The translations under genes were made by a program, and so were the position numbers. This document shows, one piece after another, positions 1 to 8,885 of a stretch of 64,000 nucleotides of DNA (position 1 is the stretch's first letter; every line of letters starts with the position of its first letter). Under the pieces are notes generated by a model. That model was not told the origin of the DNA. It was given only the letters and a program-made list of their open reading frames with translations, and did not search any database. The DNA comes from Taudactylus pleione (Eukaryota; Chordata; Amphibia; Anura; Myobatrachidae), in the NCBI GenBank assembly GCA_031769625.1, contig JAUIMM010000738.1, positions 62,001-126,000 of the forward strand, in the 5' to 3' direction.

Positions 1-424
1 TCTTTCCAGGTGACTTTTTCCATTAATATGTGCCTTATTTGCAAACCGATGCGAATAGGATGCAAAAGCAGCTTCTACTGATTAAAATGATATACGGCAT
101 GCCTACTGTATAATCTGTGTGCGACTGAGCTGTATCTGCATGCGATATGCAACTTTACAGTGTCACAGCCGCTGACGCTGTAATGTAGCATTTTGCATGC
201 AGATATAATCGCAGTCGAACACAGAACATAGGCATGCCACAGATCATTTTAATTAGCATAAACTGCTTGTAAATTCTATTTTGCATCACTTTGCAATTAA
301 GACACATTTTAAGGGGAAAAGTTACACAAAAAGTCGCTCAGTTCTATTGTGTCGTGCCACAGTATAACACTACTAGAAAGGCTGTTTAATGCAAGGGGAG
401 ACTAGGTGTATGTGAACACATCTG
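1..424. repeat. Foldback, unit 0 (left end cut by window)
   Basis: Loop at about 159-180; right arm to the CATCTG tip. The right arm has TGCTTGTAAATTC where other copies have TGCTTGTCCATTC. Confidence 0.85.
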
Positions 425-476
425 TTGGTTGCCCATATATAGATAGATAGATATAGATAGATAGAGAGATAGAGCA

Positions 477-557
477 GTACCGATTTGTGCCACAGTCTAA
501 CGCATCTACAAGGGCTGTTTAACACGCAGTGAGGCTAGGTGTATGTGAATACATCTG
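477..557. repeat. Module C, representative: right-tip remnant of the foldback (81 bp)
   Basis: GTGCCAC.GTCTAACGCATCTACAAGGGCTGTTTAAC ... GAGGCTAGGTGTATGTGAAT lines up with the last 75-80 bp of the foldback right arm. It sits between two GATA tracts immediately before every U, for example also at 3294-3374. It is clearly more diverged from the foldback than full copies are from each other. Confidence 0.8.
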
Positions 558-717
558 TAGATCGTTCATATACTGTATAGATAGATATAGACATAGATAG
601 ATAGAGAGATATAGTCCAAATTCACCCTGCCAACATGGACAGGCCGAACTGAGATATATTTGCATGTATAGTGTATAGCAAGACCATGTTATCGTGCCTC
701 CCAATGTTTTTTTCCAG

Positions 718-860
718 GTGGGCCTTTTCCATGAATCAAATTGTGAGGTCAGCATCTAAGCAAACTACAACGCTGGACTTTTGTGAGGTCTCCTTGAATC
801 CAGACTTCTACTCATGGCAACGATCAAAGAGGAACCAACGGAAGAGGAGACCCAGAACAG
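718..860 (+). pseudogene. Exon-like block with start codon, unit 1 (possible captured 5' exon)
   Basis: A T-run ending TTTTTTTCCAG (acceptor-like, AG at 716-717) precedes 143 bp that end AACAG followed by GTAATT (donor-like, GT at 861). The frame opened by ATG at 814 has an upstream in-frame TGA at 784-786 and gives MATIKEEPTEEETQN plus two bases before the donor. This is the layout expected of a second exon carrying 5' UTR and the start of a coding region. I do not recognise the protein. All 25 copies keep the 143-bp length and the ATG. Caveat: TTTCCAGGTG ... CTTTTTCCAT also occurs in the foldback arm, so the acceptor could be chance. No expression evidence is available. Confidence 0.4.
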
Positions 861-882
861 GTAATTAATGTTTATTAATTAC
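861..882. other. Perfect hairpin overlapping the donor-like site
   Basis: GTAATTAAT, a four-base GTTT loop, then ATTAATTAC: 9-bp perfect arms. The donor-like GT is the first base pair of the stem. Present at the matching place in every unit; in unit 12 the first G is T. Confidence 0.8.
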
Positions 883-894
883 CGGGAATTCTCA

Positions 895-913
895 GACTAG
901 ACTGGTTCTAGTC
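895..913. other. Perfect hairpin in segment U
   Basis: GACTAGA, CTGGT, TCTAGTC: 7-bp perfect arms, 13 bp after the preceding hairpin. Weakened in units 14 and 16 (GACTAAACTG) and in type A units (GGCTAGACTG). Confidence 0.7.
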
Positions 914-995
914 CTGCAGAGGCACGATGATATGTTCCCGCTATACATTGATACTTAAAAAAATGTCTATTTGCTATGGACTCTTCTACTTATGC

Positions 996-1017
996 GACAC
1001 TGTGATTTTTTAGTGTC
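996..1017. other. Short inverted repeat in segment U
   Basis: GACACT at 996-1001 and AGTGTC at 1012-1017 around a T-rich loop. Some copies lose it by reading TTTTTTTGTGTC (for example near 9470, 40640 and 44680). Confidence 0.6.
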
Positions 1018-1299
1018 AGATATACAGTAATTCTGTTTATCTCAGGGTGCAGTATTTCTCGGCTGTTCACTCTCCCTGTTTTACTCCATAAATCACGCTT
1101 TTTAGTCAAAATCCCCAACAGCATTACACTCACCTTTCCCAACCAAGAATCTTGAGGGTGGTTTTTCAAACACCTGGGCTTAATGTTGGGAAAATGTGAA
1201 TCTTTTGATTAGAAGATTTGCCTCCAATGTCTAATATTTAAAGATAGATCATAGATAGATAGGTAGCTCGATCATTGATAAATAGACACTAGTTAGATA

Positions 1300-1551
1300 C
1301 AGATGTGTCTGCATACATCTATCCTCCATGCGCTATAAGACGTGTTACAAATAACGAGTGAGCGCCATGTGACTCGGTATTACAGAGCATCTTTCCATGC
1401 GACTTTTGCCCTTAAAATGTGTCTTTATTTGCAAAGCAATGTGATTAGGATGCAAAAGCAGCTTCTACTGATTAAAATGATATTCGGCATGCCTATATTC
1501 TGTGTGTGTGACTGCGGCTGTAGAGAGACTAGGTGTATGTGAACACATCTG
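1300..1551. repeat. Module B, representative: internally deleted foldback (252 bp)
   Basis: Starts like the foldback left arm (TTAGATACAGATGTG, then recognisable left-arm homology through AAAATGTGTCTTTATTTGC and AAGCAGCTTCTACTGATT to about 1523), then jumps directly to the right tip GAGACTAGGTGTATGTGAAC. The loop and most of the right arm are missing. The length is 252 bp in all 24 complete copies by coordinate counting. Unlike the full foldbacks, it has no L2 fragment on its left. Confidence 0.85.
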
Positions 1552-1705
1552 TTGATTGCCCATATAGAGATAGATATAAAGATAGATAGATAGAGATCGA
1601 TAGATAGATAGATAGATTAGATAGAGATAGATGGATAAATAGATAGTTACATAGATAGATAGATATAGGGATAGATAGATCGATAGACTGACAGATAGAT
1701 AGGTA
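1552..1705. repeat. GATA/GACA microsatellite, representative long tract
   Basis: Interrupted GATA repeat with GACA interruptions near the right end. The same tract follows B in every unit, with lengths of 142, 146, 154, 158 or 162 bp except for two large deletions (87 and 84 bp). Antisense reading gives the Tyr-Leu-Ser-Ile frames. Confidence 0.95.
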
Positions 1706-1712
1706 GACACTA

Positions 1713-1925
1713 TTTCTTTGGCACTTATGACTCGTCTGTCGCTGTGTTGCTAGTTTTCATGTCTTGCTTTGTATGTGTTGCTAGTTGTGTAAGCATGTGG
1801 TAGGGAGTATAGACTGTAAGCTCCATTGGGGCAGGGACTGAAATTAATGGCCAAAAATTTTTTGTAAAGTGCTGAGGAATGTATGTGCGCTATATAACAA
1901 ACTGGTAATAAATAATAATAAATAA
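1713..1925 (+). mobile_element. L2-type LINE 3'-end fragment, unit 1 first
   Basis: GACTGTAAGCTCCATTGGGG followed by CAGGGACTGAAATT, then TTGTAAAGTGCTGAGG, GCGCTATATAA and an AATAATAATAAATAA tail match the conserved 3' end of L2 LINEs. The left limit is set where GACACTA meets TTTCTTTGGCAC, by comparison with the L2-free junction in B. No reverse transcriptase sequence is present, and no tRNA-like head that would make it a SINE. First-position copies are marked by TTTCTTTGGCAC and GTGCTGAGG. Confidence 0.75.
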
Positions 1926-1932
1926 TTAGATA

Positions 1933-2446
1933 CAGATACATCCACATACATCAGTCCTCCATGTGCTTTGAGATGTGTTACAAATAATGGGTGAGTACAA
2001 TGTGACTCTGTAGCACAGAGCATCTTTCCAGGTGACTTTTTCCATTAAAATGTGTCTTATTTGCAAAGCGATGCGAATAGGACGCAAAAGCAGCTTCTAC
2101 TGATTAAAATGATATACAGCATGCCTACTATATAATCTGTGTGCGACTGAGCTGTATCTGCATGCGATATGCAACTTTACAGTGTCACAGCCGCTGACGC
2201 TGTAATGTAGCATTTTGCATGCAGATATATCCGCAATCGCACACAGAACATAGGCATGCCACAGATCATTTTAATCAGCATAAGCTGGTTTTCCATTCTA
2301 TTTTGCATCACTTTGCAATTAAGACACATTTTAAGGGGAAAAGTTACACGAAAAGACGCTCAGTTCTATTGTGTCGTGCCACAGTATAACACTACTAGAA
2401 GGAATGTTTAACGCGAGGGGAGACTAGGTGTATATGAACACATCTG
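1933..2446. repeat. Foldback, unit 1 first (514 bp)
   Basis: Full copy with internal-type right arm (AGAAGGAATG, GTGTATATGAAC). Confidence 0.9.
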
Positions 2447-2508
2447 TTGGTTGCCCATATATAGATATATAAATAGATATAGATAGATAGACAGATAGGC
2501 AGACATTA

Positions 2509-2720
2509 GTTCTTTAGCACTTAAGACTCGTCTTTTTCTGTGTTGCTTGTTATCATGTCTCGCTTTGTTAGTGTTGCTAGTTGTGTAAGCATGTGGTAGG
2601 GAGTATAGACTGTAAGCTCCATTGGGGCAGGGACTGAAATTAATGGGCAAACATTTTTGTAAAGCGCTGCGGAATGTATGTGTGCTATATAACAAACTGG
2701 TAATAAATAATAATAAATAA
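2509..2720 (+). mobile_element. L2 3'-end fragment, unit 1 second
   Basis: Later-position type: GTTCTTTAGCAC start, GGGCAAACATTTTTG and GCGCTGCGG. The core TGTAAGCTCC starts at 2611. Confidence 0.75.
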
Positions 2721-2727
2721 TTAGATA

Positions 2728-3241
2728 CAGATACGTCCACATACATCAGTCCTCCATGTGCTTTGAGATGTGTTACAAATAATGGGTGAGTACAATGTGA
2801 CTCTGCAGCACAGAGCATCTTTCCAGGTGACTTTTTCCATTAATATGTGCCTTATTTGCAAACCGATGCGAATAGGATGCAAAAGCAGCTTCTACTGATT
2901 AAAATGATATACGGCATGCCTACTGTATAATCTGTGTGCGACTGAGCTGTATCTGCATGCGATATGCAACTTTACAGTGTCACAGCCGCTGACGCTGTAA
3001 TGTAGCATTTTGCATGCAGATATAATCGCAGTCGAACACAGAACATAGGCATGCCACAGATCATTTTAATTAGCATAAACTGCTTGTCCATTCTATTTTG
3101 CATCACTTTGCAATTAAGACACATTTTAAGGGGAAAAGTTACACAAAAAGTCGCTCAGTTCTATTGTGTCATGCCACAGTATAACACTACTAGAAAGGCT
3201 GTTTAACGCGAGGGGAGACTAGGTGTATGTGAACACATCTG
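2728..3241. repeat. Foldback, unit 1 second (514 bp), reference description
   Basis: Left arm 2728-2981, 9-base loop 2982-2990 between TACAGTGTC and GACGCTGTA, right arm 2991-3241. The right arm read in reverse complement follows the left arm from tip to loop: CAGAT...CACATACA at the tips, ACTTTT/AAAATGTGTCTTA in the middle, CTGATTAAAATGAT, GGCATGCCTA, CTGCATGC and ACAGTGTC near the centre. Arm match is imperfect but continuous. The flanking GATA repeats read in the same direction on both sides, so they are not part of the inversion. No open frame typical of a transposase is present, so it would be non-autonomous if it is a transposon. Terminal-type right arm (AGAAAGGCTG, GTGTATGTGAAC). Confidence 0.9.
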
Positions 3242-4537
3242 TTGGTTGCCCATATATAGATAGATAGATATAGATAGATAGAGCGATAGAGCAGTACCGA
3301 TTTGTGCCACGGTCTAACGCATCTACAAGGGCTGTTTAACACGCAGTGAGGCTAGGTGTATGTGAATACATCTGTAGATCGTTCATATACTGTATAGATA
3401 GATATAGACATAGATAGATAGAGAGATATAGTCCAAATTCACCCTGCCAACATGGACAGGCCGAACTGAGATATATTTGCATGTATAGTGTATAGCAAGA
3501 ACATGTTATCGCGCCTCCCAATGTTTTTTTCCAGGTGGGCCTTTTCCATGAATCAAATTGTGAGGTCAGCATCTAAGCAAACTACAACGCTGGACTTTTG
3601 TGAGGTCTCCTTGAATCCAGACTTCTACTCATGGCAACGATCAAAGAGGAACCAACGGAAGAGGAGACCCAGAACAGGTAATTAATGTTTATTAATTACC
3701 GGGAATTCTCAGACTAGACTGGTTCTAGTCCTGCAGAGGCACGATGATATGTTCCTGCTATACATTGATACTTAAAAAAATGTCTATTTGCTATGGACTC
3801 TTCTACTTATGCGACACTGTGATTTTTTAGTGTCAGATATACAGTAATTCTGTTTATCTCAGGGTGCAGTATTTCTCAGCTGTTCACTCTCCCTGTTTTA
3901 CTCCATAAATCACGCTTTTTAGTCAAAATCCCCAACAGCATTACACTCACCTTTCCCAACCAAGAATCTTGAGGGTGGTTTTTCAAACACCTGGGCTTAA
4001 TGTTGGGAAAATGTGAATCTTTTGATTAGAAGATTTTCCTCCAATGTCTAATATTTAAAGATAGATCATAGATAGATAGGTAGCTTGATCATTGATAAAT
4101 AGACACTAGTTAGATACAGATGTGTCTGCATACATCTATCCTCCATGCGCTATAAGACGTGTTACAAATAACGAGTGAGCGCCATGTGACTCGGTATTAC
4201 AGAGCATCTTTCCATGCGACTTTTGCCCTTAAAATGTGTCTTTATTTGCAAAGCGATGTGATTAGGATGCAAAAGCAGCTTCTACTGATTAAAATGATAT
4301 TCGGCATGCCTATATTCTGTGTGTGTGACTGCGGCTGTAGGGAGACTAGGTATATGTGAACACATCTGTAGATTGCCCATATAGAGATAGATATAAAGAT
4401 AGATAGATAGATAGATAGAGATCGATAGATAGATAGATAGATTAGATAGAGATAGATGGATAAATAGATAGTTACATAGATAGATAGATATAGGGATAGA
4501 TAGATCGATAGACAGACAGATAGATAGGTAGACACTA

Positions 4538-4750
4538 TTTCTTTGGCACTTATGACTCGTCTGTCGCTGTGTTGCTAGTTTTCATGTCTTGCTTTGTATG
4601 TGTTGCTAGTTGTGTAAGCATGTGGTAGGGAGTATAGACTGTAAGCTCCATTGGGGCAGGGACTGAAATTAATGGCCAAACATTTTTTGTAAAGTGCTGA
4701 GGAATGTATGTGCGCTATATAACAAACTGGTAATAAATAATAATAAATAA
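4538..4750 (+). mobile_element. L2 3'-end fragment, unit 2 first
   Basis: First-position type, 213 bp; CCAAACATTTTTTG where most first copies have CCAAAAATTTTTTG. Confidence 0.75.
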
Positions 4751-4757
4751 TTAGATA

Positions 4758-5271
4758 CAGATACATCCACATACATCAGTCCTCCATGTGCTTTGAGATG
4801 TGTTACAAATAATGGGTGAGTACAATGTGACTCTGTAGCACAGAGCATCTTTCCAGGTGACTTTTTCCATTAAAATGTGTCTTATTTGCAAAGCGATGCG
4901 AATAGGACGCAAAAGCAGCTTCTACTGATTAAAATGATATACAGCATGCCTACTATATAATCTGTGTGCGACTGAGCTGTATCTGCATGCGATATGCAAC
5001 TTTACAGTGTCACAGCCGCTGACGCTGTAATGTAGCATTTTGCATGCAGATATATCCGCAATCGCACACAGAACATAGGCATGCCACAGATCATTTTAAT
5101 CAGCATAAGCTGGTTTTCCATTCTATTTTGCATCACTTTGCAATTAAGACACATTTTAAGGGGAAAAGTTACACGAAAAGACGCTCAGTTCTATTGTGTC
5201 GTGCCACAGTATAACACTACTAGAAGGAATGTTTAACGCGAGGGGAGACTAGGTGTATATGAACACATCTG
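4758..5271. repeat. Foldback, unit 2 first (514 bp)
   Basis: Internal-type right arm; CCGCAATCGCACAC. Confidence 0.9.
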
Positions 5272-5333
5272 TTGGTTGCCCATATATAGATATATAAATA
5301 GATATAGATAGATAGACAGATAGGCAGACATTA

Positions 5334-5545
5334 GTTCTTTAGCACTTAAGACTCGTCTTTTGCTGTGTTGCTTGTTATCATGTCTCGCTTTGTTAGTGTT
5401 GCTAGTTGTGTAAGCATGTGGTAGGGAGTATAGAGTGTAAGCTCCATTGGGGCAGGGACTGAAATTAATGGGCAAACATTTTTGTAAAGCGCTGCGGAAT
5501 GTATGTGTGCTATATAACAAACTGGTAATAAATAATAATAAATAA
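5334..5545 (+). mobile_element. L2 3'-end fragment, unit 2 second
   Basis: Later-position type, 212 bp; AGAGTGTAAGCTCC (C to G), shared with unit 3. Confidence 0.75.
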
Positions 5546-5552
5546 TTAGATA

Positions 5553-6066
5553 CAGATACGTCCACATACATCAGTCCTCCATGTGCTTTGAGATGTGTTA
5601 CAAATAATGGGTGAGTACAATGTGACTCTGCAGCACAGAGCATCTTTCCAGGTGACTTTTTCCATTAATATGTGCCTTATTTGCAAACCGATGCGAATAG
5701 GATGCAAAAGCAGCTTCTACTGATTAAAATGATATACGGCATGCCTACTGTATAATCTGTGTGCGACTGAGCTGTATCTGCATGCGATATGCAACTTTAC
5801 AGTGTCACAGCCGCTGACGCTGTAATGTAGCATTTTGCATGCAGATATAATCGCAGTCGAACACAGAACATAGGCATGCCACAGATCATTTTAATTAGCA
5901 TAAACTGCTTGTCCATTCTATTTTGCATCACTTTGCAATTAAGACACATTTTAAGGGGAAAAGTTACACAAAAAGTCGCTCAGTTCTATTGTGTCATGCC
6001 ACAGTATAACACTACTAGAAAGGCTGTTTAACGCGAGGGGAGACTAGGTGTATGTGAACACATCTG
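5553..6066. repeat. Foldback, unit 2 second (514 bp)
   Basis: Terminal-type right arm; ATAATCGCAGTCG. Confidence 0.9.
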
Positions 6067-7362
6067 TTGGTTGCCCATATATAGATAGATAGATATAGAT
6101 AGATAGAGCGATAGAGCAGTACCGATTTGTGCCACGGTCTAACGCATCTACAAGGGCTGTTTAACACGCAGTGAGGCTAGGTGTATGTGAATACATCTGT
6201 AGATCGTTCATATACTGTATAGATAGATATAGACATAGATAGATAGAGAGATATAGTCCAAATTCACCCTGCCAACATGGACAGGCCGAACTGAGATATA
6301 TTTGCATGTATAGTGTATAGCAAGAACATGTTATCGCGCCTCCCAATGTTTTTTTCCAGGTGGGCCTTTTCCATGAATCAAATTGTGAGGTCAGCATCTA
6401 AGCAAACTACAACGCTGGACTTTTGTGAGGTCTCCTTGAATCCAGACTTCTACTCATGGCAACGATCAAAGAGGAACCAACGGAAGAGGAGACCCAGAAC
6501 AGGTAATTAATGTTTATTAATTACCGGGAATTCTCAGACTAGACTGGTTCTAGTCCTGCAGAGGCACGATGATATGTTCCTGCTATACATTGATACTTAA
6601 AAAAATGTCTATTTGCTATGGACTCTTCTACTTATGCGACACTGTGATTTTTTAGTGTCAGATATACAGTAATTCTGTTTATCTCAGGGTGCAGTATTTC
6701 TCAGCTGTTCACTCTCCCTGTTTTACTCCATAAATCATGCTTTTTAGTCAAAATCCCCAACAGCATTACACTCACCTTTCCCAACCAAGAATCTTGAGGG
6801 TGGTTTTTCAAACACCTGGGCTTAATGTTGGGAAAATGTGAATCTTTTGATTAGAAGATTTTCCTCCAATGTCTAATATTTAAAGATAGATCATAGATAG
6901 ATAGGTAGCTTGATCATTGATAAATAGACACTAGTTAGATACAGATGTGTCTGCATACATCTATCCTCCATGCGCTATAAGACGTGTTACAAATAACGAG
7001 TGAGCGCCATGTGACTCGGTATTACAGAGCATCTTTCCATGCGACTTTTGCCCTTAAAATGTGTCTTTATTTGCAAAGCGATGTGATTAGGATGCAAAAG
7101 CAGCTTCTACTGATTAAAATGATATTCGGCATGCCTATATTCTGTGTGTGTGACTGCGGCTGTAGGGAGACTAGGTATATGTGAACACATCTGTAGATTG
7201 CCCATATAGAGATAGATATAAAGATAGATAGATAGATAGATAGAGATCGATAGATAGATAGATAGATTAGATAGAGATAGATGGATAAATAGATAGTTAC
7301 ATAGATAGATAGATATAGGGATAGATAGATCGATAGACAGACAGATAGATAGGTAGACACTA

Positions 7363-7575
7363 TTTCTTTGGCACTTATGACTCGTCTGTCGCTGTGTTGC
7401 TAGTTTTCATGTCTTGCTTTGTATGTGTTGCTAGTTGTGTAAGCATGTGGTAGGGAGTATAGACTGTAAGCTCCATTGGGGCAGGGACTGAAATTAATGG
7501 CCAAAAATTTTTTGTAAAGTGCTGAGGAATGTATGTGCGCTATATAACAAACTGGTAATAAATAATAATAAATAA
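7363..7575 (+). mobile_element. L2 3'-end fragment, unit 3 first
   Basis: First-position type, 213 bp. Confidence 0.75.
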
Positions 7576-7582
7576 TTAGATA

Positions 7583-8096
7583 CAGATACATCCACATACA
7601 TCAGTCCTCCATGTGCTTTGAGATGTGTTACAAATAATGGGTGAGTACAATGTGACTCTGTAGCACAGAGCATCTTTCCAGGTGACTTTTTCCATTAAAA
7701 TGTGTCTTATTTGCAAAGCGATGCGAATAGGACGCAAAAGCAGCTTCTACTGATTAAAATGATATACAGCATGCCTACTATATAATCTGTGTGCGACTGA
7801 GCTGTATCTGCATGCGATATGCAACTTTACAGTGTCACAGCCGCTGACGCTGTAATGTAGCATTTTGCATGCAGATATATCCGCAATCGCACACAGAACA
7901 TAGGCATGCCACAGATCATTTTAATCAGCATAAGCTGGTTTTCCATTCTATTTTGCATCACTTTGCAATTAAGACACATTTTAAGGGGAAAAGTTACACG
8001 AAAAGACGCTCAGTTCTATTGTGTCGTGCCACAGTATAACACTACTAGAAGGAATGTTTAACGCGAGGGGAGACTAGGTGTATATGAACACATCTG
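7583..8096. repeat. Foldback, unit 3 first (514 bp)
   Basis: Internal-type right arm. Confidence 0.9.
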
Positions 8097-8158
8097 TTGG
8101 TTGCCCATATATAGATATATAAATAGATATAGATAGATAGACAGATAGGCAGACATTA

Positions 8159-8370
8159 GTTCTTTAGCACTTAAGACTCGTCTTTTGCTGTGTTGCTTGT
8201 TATCATGTCTCGCTTTGTTAGTGTTGCTAGTTGTGTAAGCATGTGGTAGGGAGTATAGAGTGTAAGCTCCATTGGGGCAGGGACTGAAATTAATGGGCAA
8301 ACATTTTTGTAAAGCGCTGCGGAATGTATGTGTGCTATATAACAAACTGGTAATAAATAATAATAAATAA
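8159..8370 (+). mobile_element. L2 3'-end fragment, unit 3 second
   Basis: Later-position type, 212 bp; AGAGTGTAAGCTCC as in unit 2. Confidence 0.75.
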
Positions 8371-8377
8371 TTAGATA

Positions 8378-8885
8378 CAGATACGTCCACATACATCAGT
8401 CCTCCATGTGCTTTGAGATGTGTTACAAATAATGGGTGAGTACAATGTGACTCTGCAGCACAGAGCATCTTTCCAGGTGACTTTTTCCATTAATATGTGC
8501 CTTATTTGCAAAGCGATGCGAATAGGATGCAAAAGCAGCTTCTACTGATTAAAATGATATACGGCATGCCTACTGTATAATCTGTGTGCGACTGAGCTGT
8601 ATCTGCATGCGATATGCAACTTTACAGTGTCGCTGACGCTGTAATGTAGCATTTTGCATGCAGATATAATCGCAGTCGAACACAGAACATAGGCATGCCA
8701 CAGATCATTTTAATTAGCATAAACTGCCTGTCCATACTATTTTGCATCACTTTGCAATTAAGACACATTTTAAGGGGAAAAGTTACACAAAAAGTCGCTC
8801 AGTTCTATTGTGTCATGCCACAGTATAACACTACTAGAAAGGCTGTTTAACGCGAGGGGAGACTAGGTGTATGTGAACACATCTG
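8378..8885. repeat. Foldback, unit 3 second (508 bp)
   Basis: The loop is cut: CAGTGTCGCTGACGC lacks ACAGCC, leaving a three-base loop. TGCCTGTCCATACT is private. Confidence 0.9.

Larger units (their letters stand above)
1..613. repeat. Partial unit 0 (right end only)
   Basis: The window opens about 90 bp into the left arm of a foldback; position 1 corresponds to 2818 in the next unit. It holds the rest of that foldback (to 424), a GATA tract, the right-tip remnant C (477-557) and a second GATA tract. The right arm carries TTTAATGCAAGGGG instead of the usual TTTAACGCGAGGGG, a variant otherwise seen near 48930. Confidence 0.95.
614..1290 (+). other. Segment U, representative copy (once per unit)
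   Basis: About 620-680 bp with no match I recognise to a known transposon. It contains the exon-like block at 718-860, several short perfect hairpins, and a 9-bp inverted repeat TTTCCCAAC / GTTGGGAAA at 1135-1143 and 1185-1193. It ends in an imperfect GATA run (about 1243-1265) leading into B. It is unique within a unit, so it marks unit phase. No transposase-like frame is visible. Confidence 0.8.
614..3430. repeat. Unit 1, two subunits (2817 bp)
   Basis: Exon-like block 718-860, deleted foldback B 1300-1551, GATA tract 1552-1705, then two L2-foldback subunits. B ends TAGAGAGACT with CTGTTGATTGCC, where nearly all other units have TAGGGAGACT with CTGTAGATTGCC, so this copy has a private tip. 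Segment U has GATTTGCCTCC (the G form). Confidence 0.95.
3431..6255. repeat. Unit 2, two subunits (2825 bp)
   Basis: Exon-like block 3535-3677, B 4117-4368, GATA tract 4369-4530 (162 bp, eight more than unit 1). Near twin of unit 3: both have GATTTTCCTCC, AGCTTGATC, TAGGTATATGTG in B and GAGCGATAGAGC before C. Confidence 0.95.

Noticed and set aside
671..868. Plus-strand frame of 65 codons beginning at GTG in U
   Set aside because: It needs a GTG start and reads through the acceptor-like and donor-like sites in a frame different from the ATG at 814. The basic C-terminal stretch is not a recognised domain. Its conservation matches that of the rest of U.
1342..1542. Plus-strand frame of 66 codons inside module B
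   Set aside because: It crosses the deletion joint of a foldback derivative, has no recognisable domain, and its apparent start is not ATG (GTG or TTG).
1465..1710. Minus-strand frames rich in Tyr-Leu-Ser-Ile
   Set aside because: These are antisense translations of GATA microsatellites, which lack stops in some frames.
1713..1925. tRNA-derived SINE
   Set aside because: The L2-like 3' tail would fit a SINE, but I could not find A-box or B-box promoter motifs in the sequence before it.
2408..2818. Minus-strand open frame of 136 codons, recurring at 5233, 8058, 10869, 11664, 27202, 30796 and 37214
   Set aside because: It runs antisense across the foldback right tip, a GATA tract, the L2 fragment and the next foldback left tip. 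No domain is recognisable, it is broken in many copies, and its recurrence is explained by tandem duplication.
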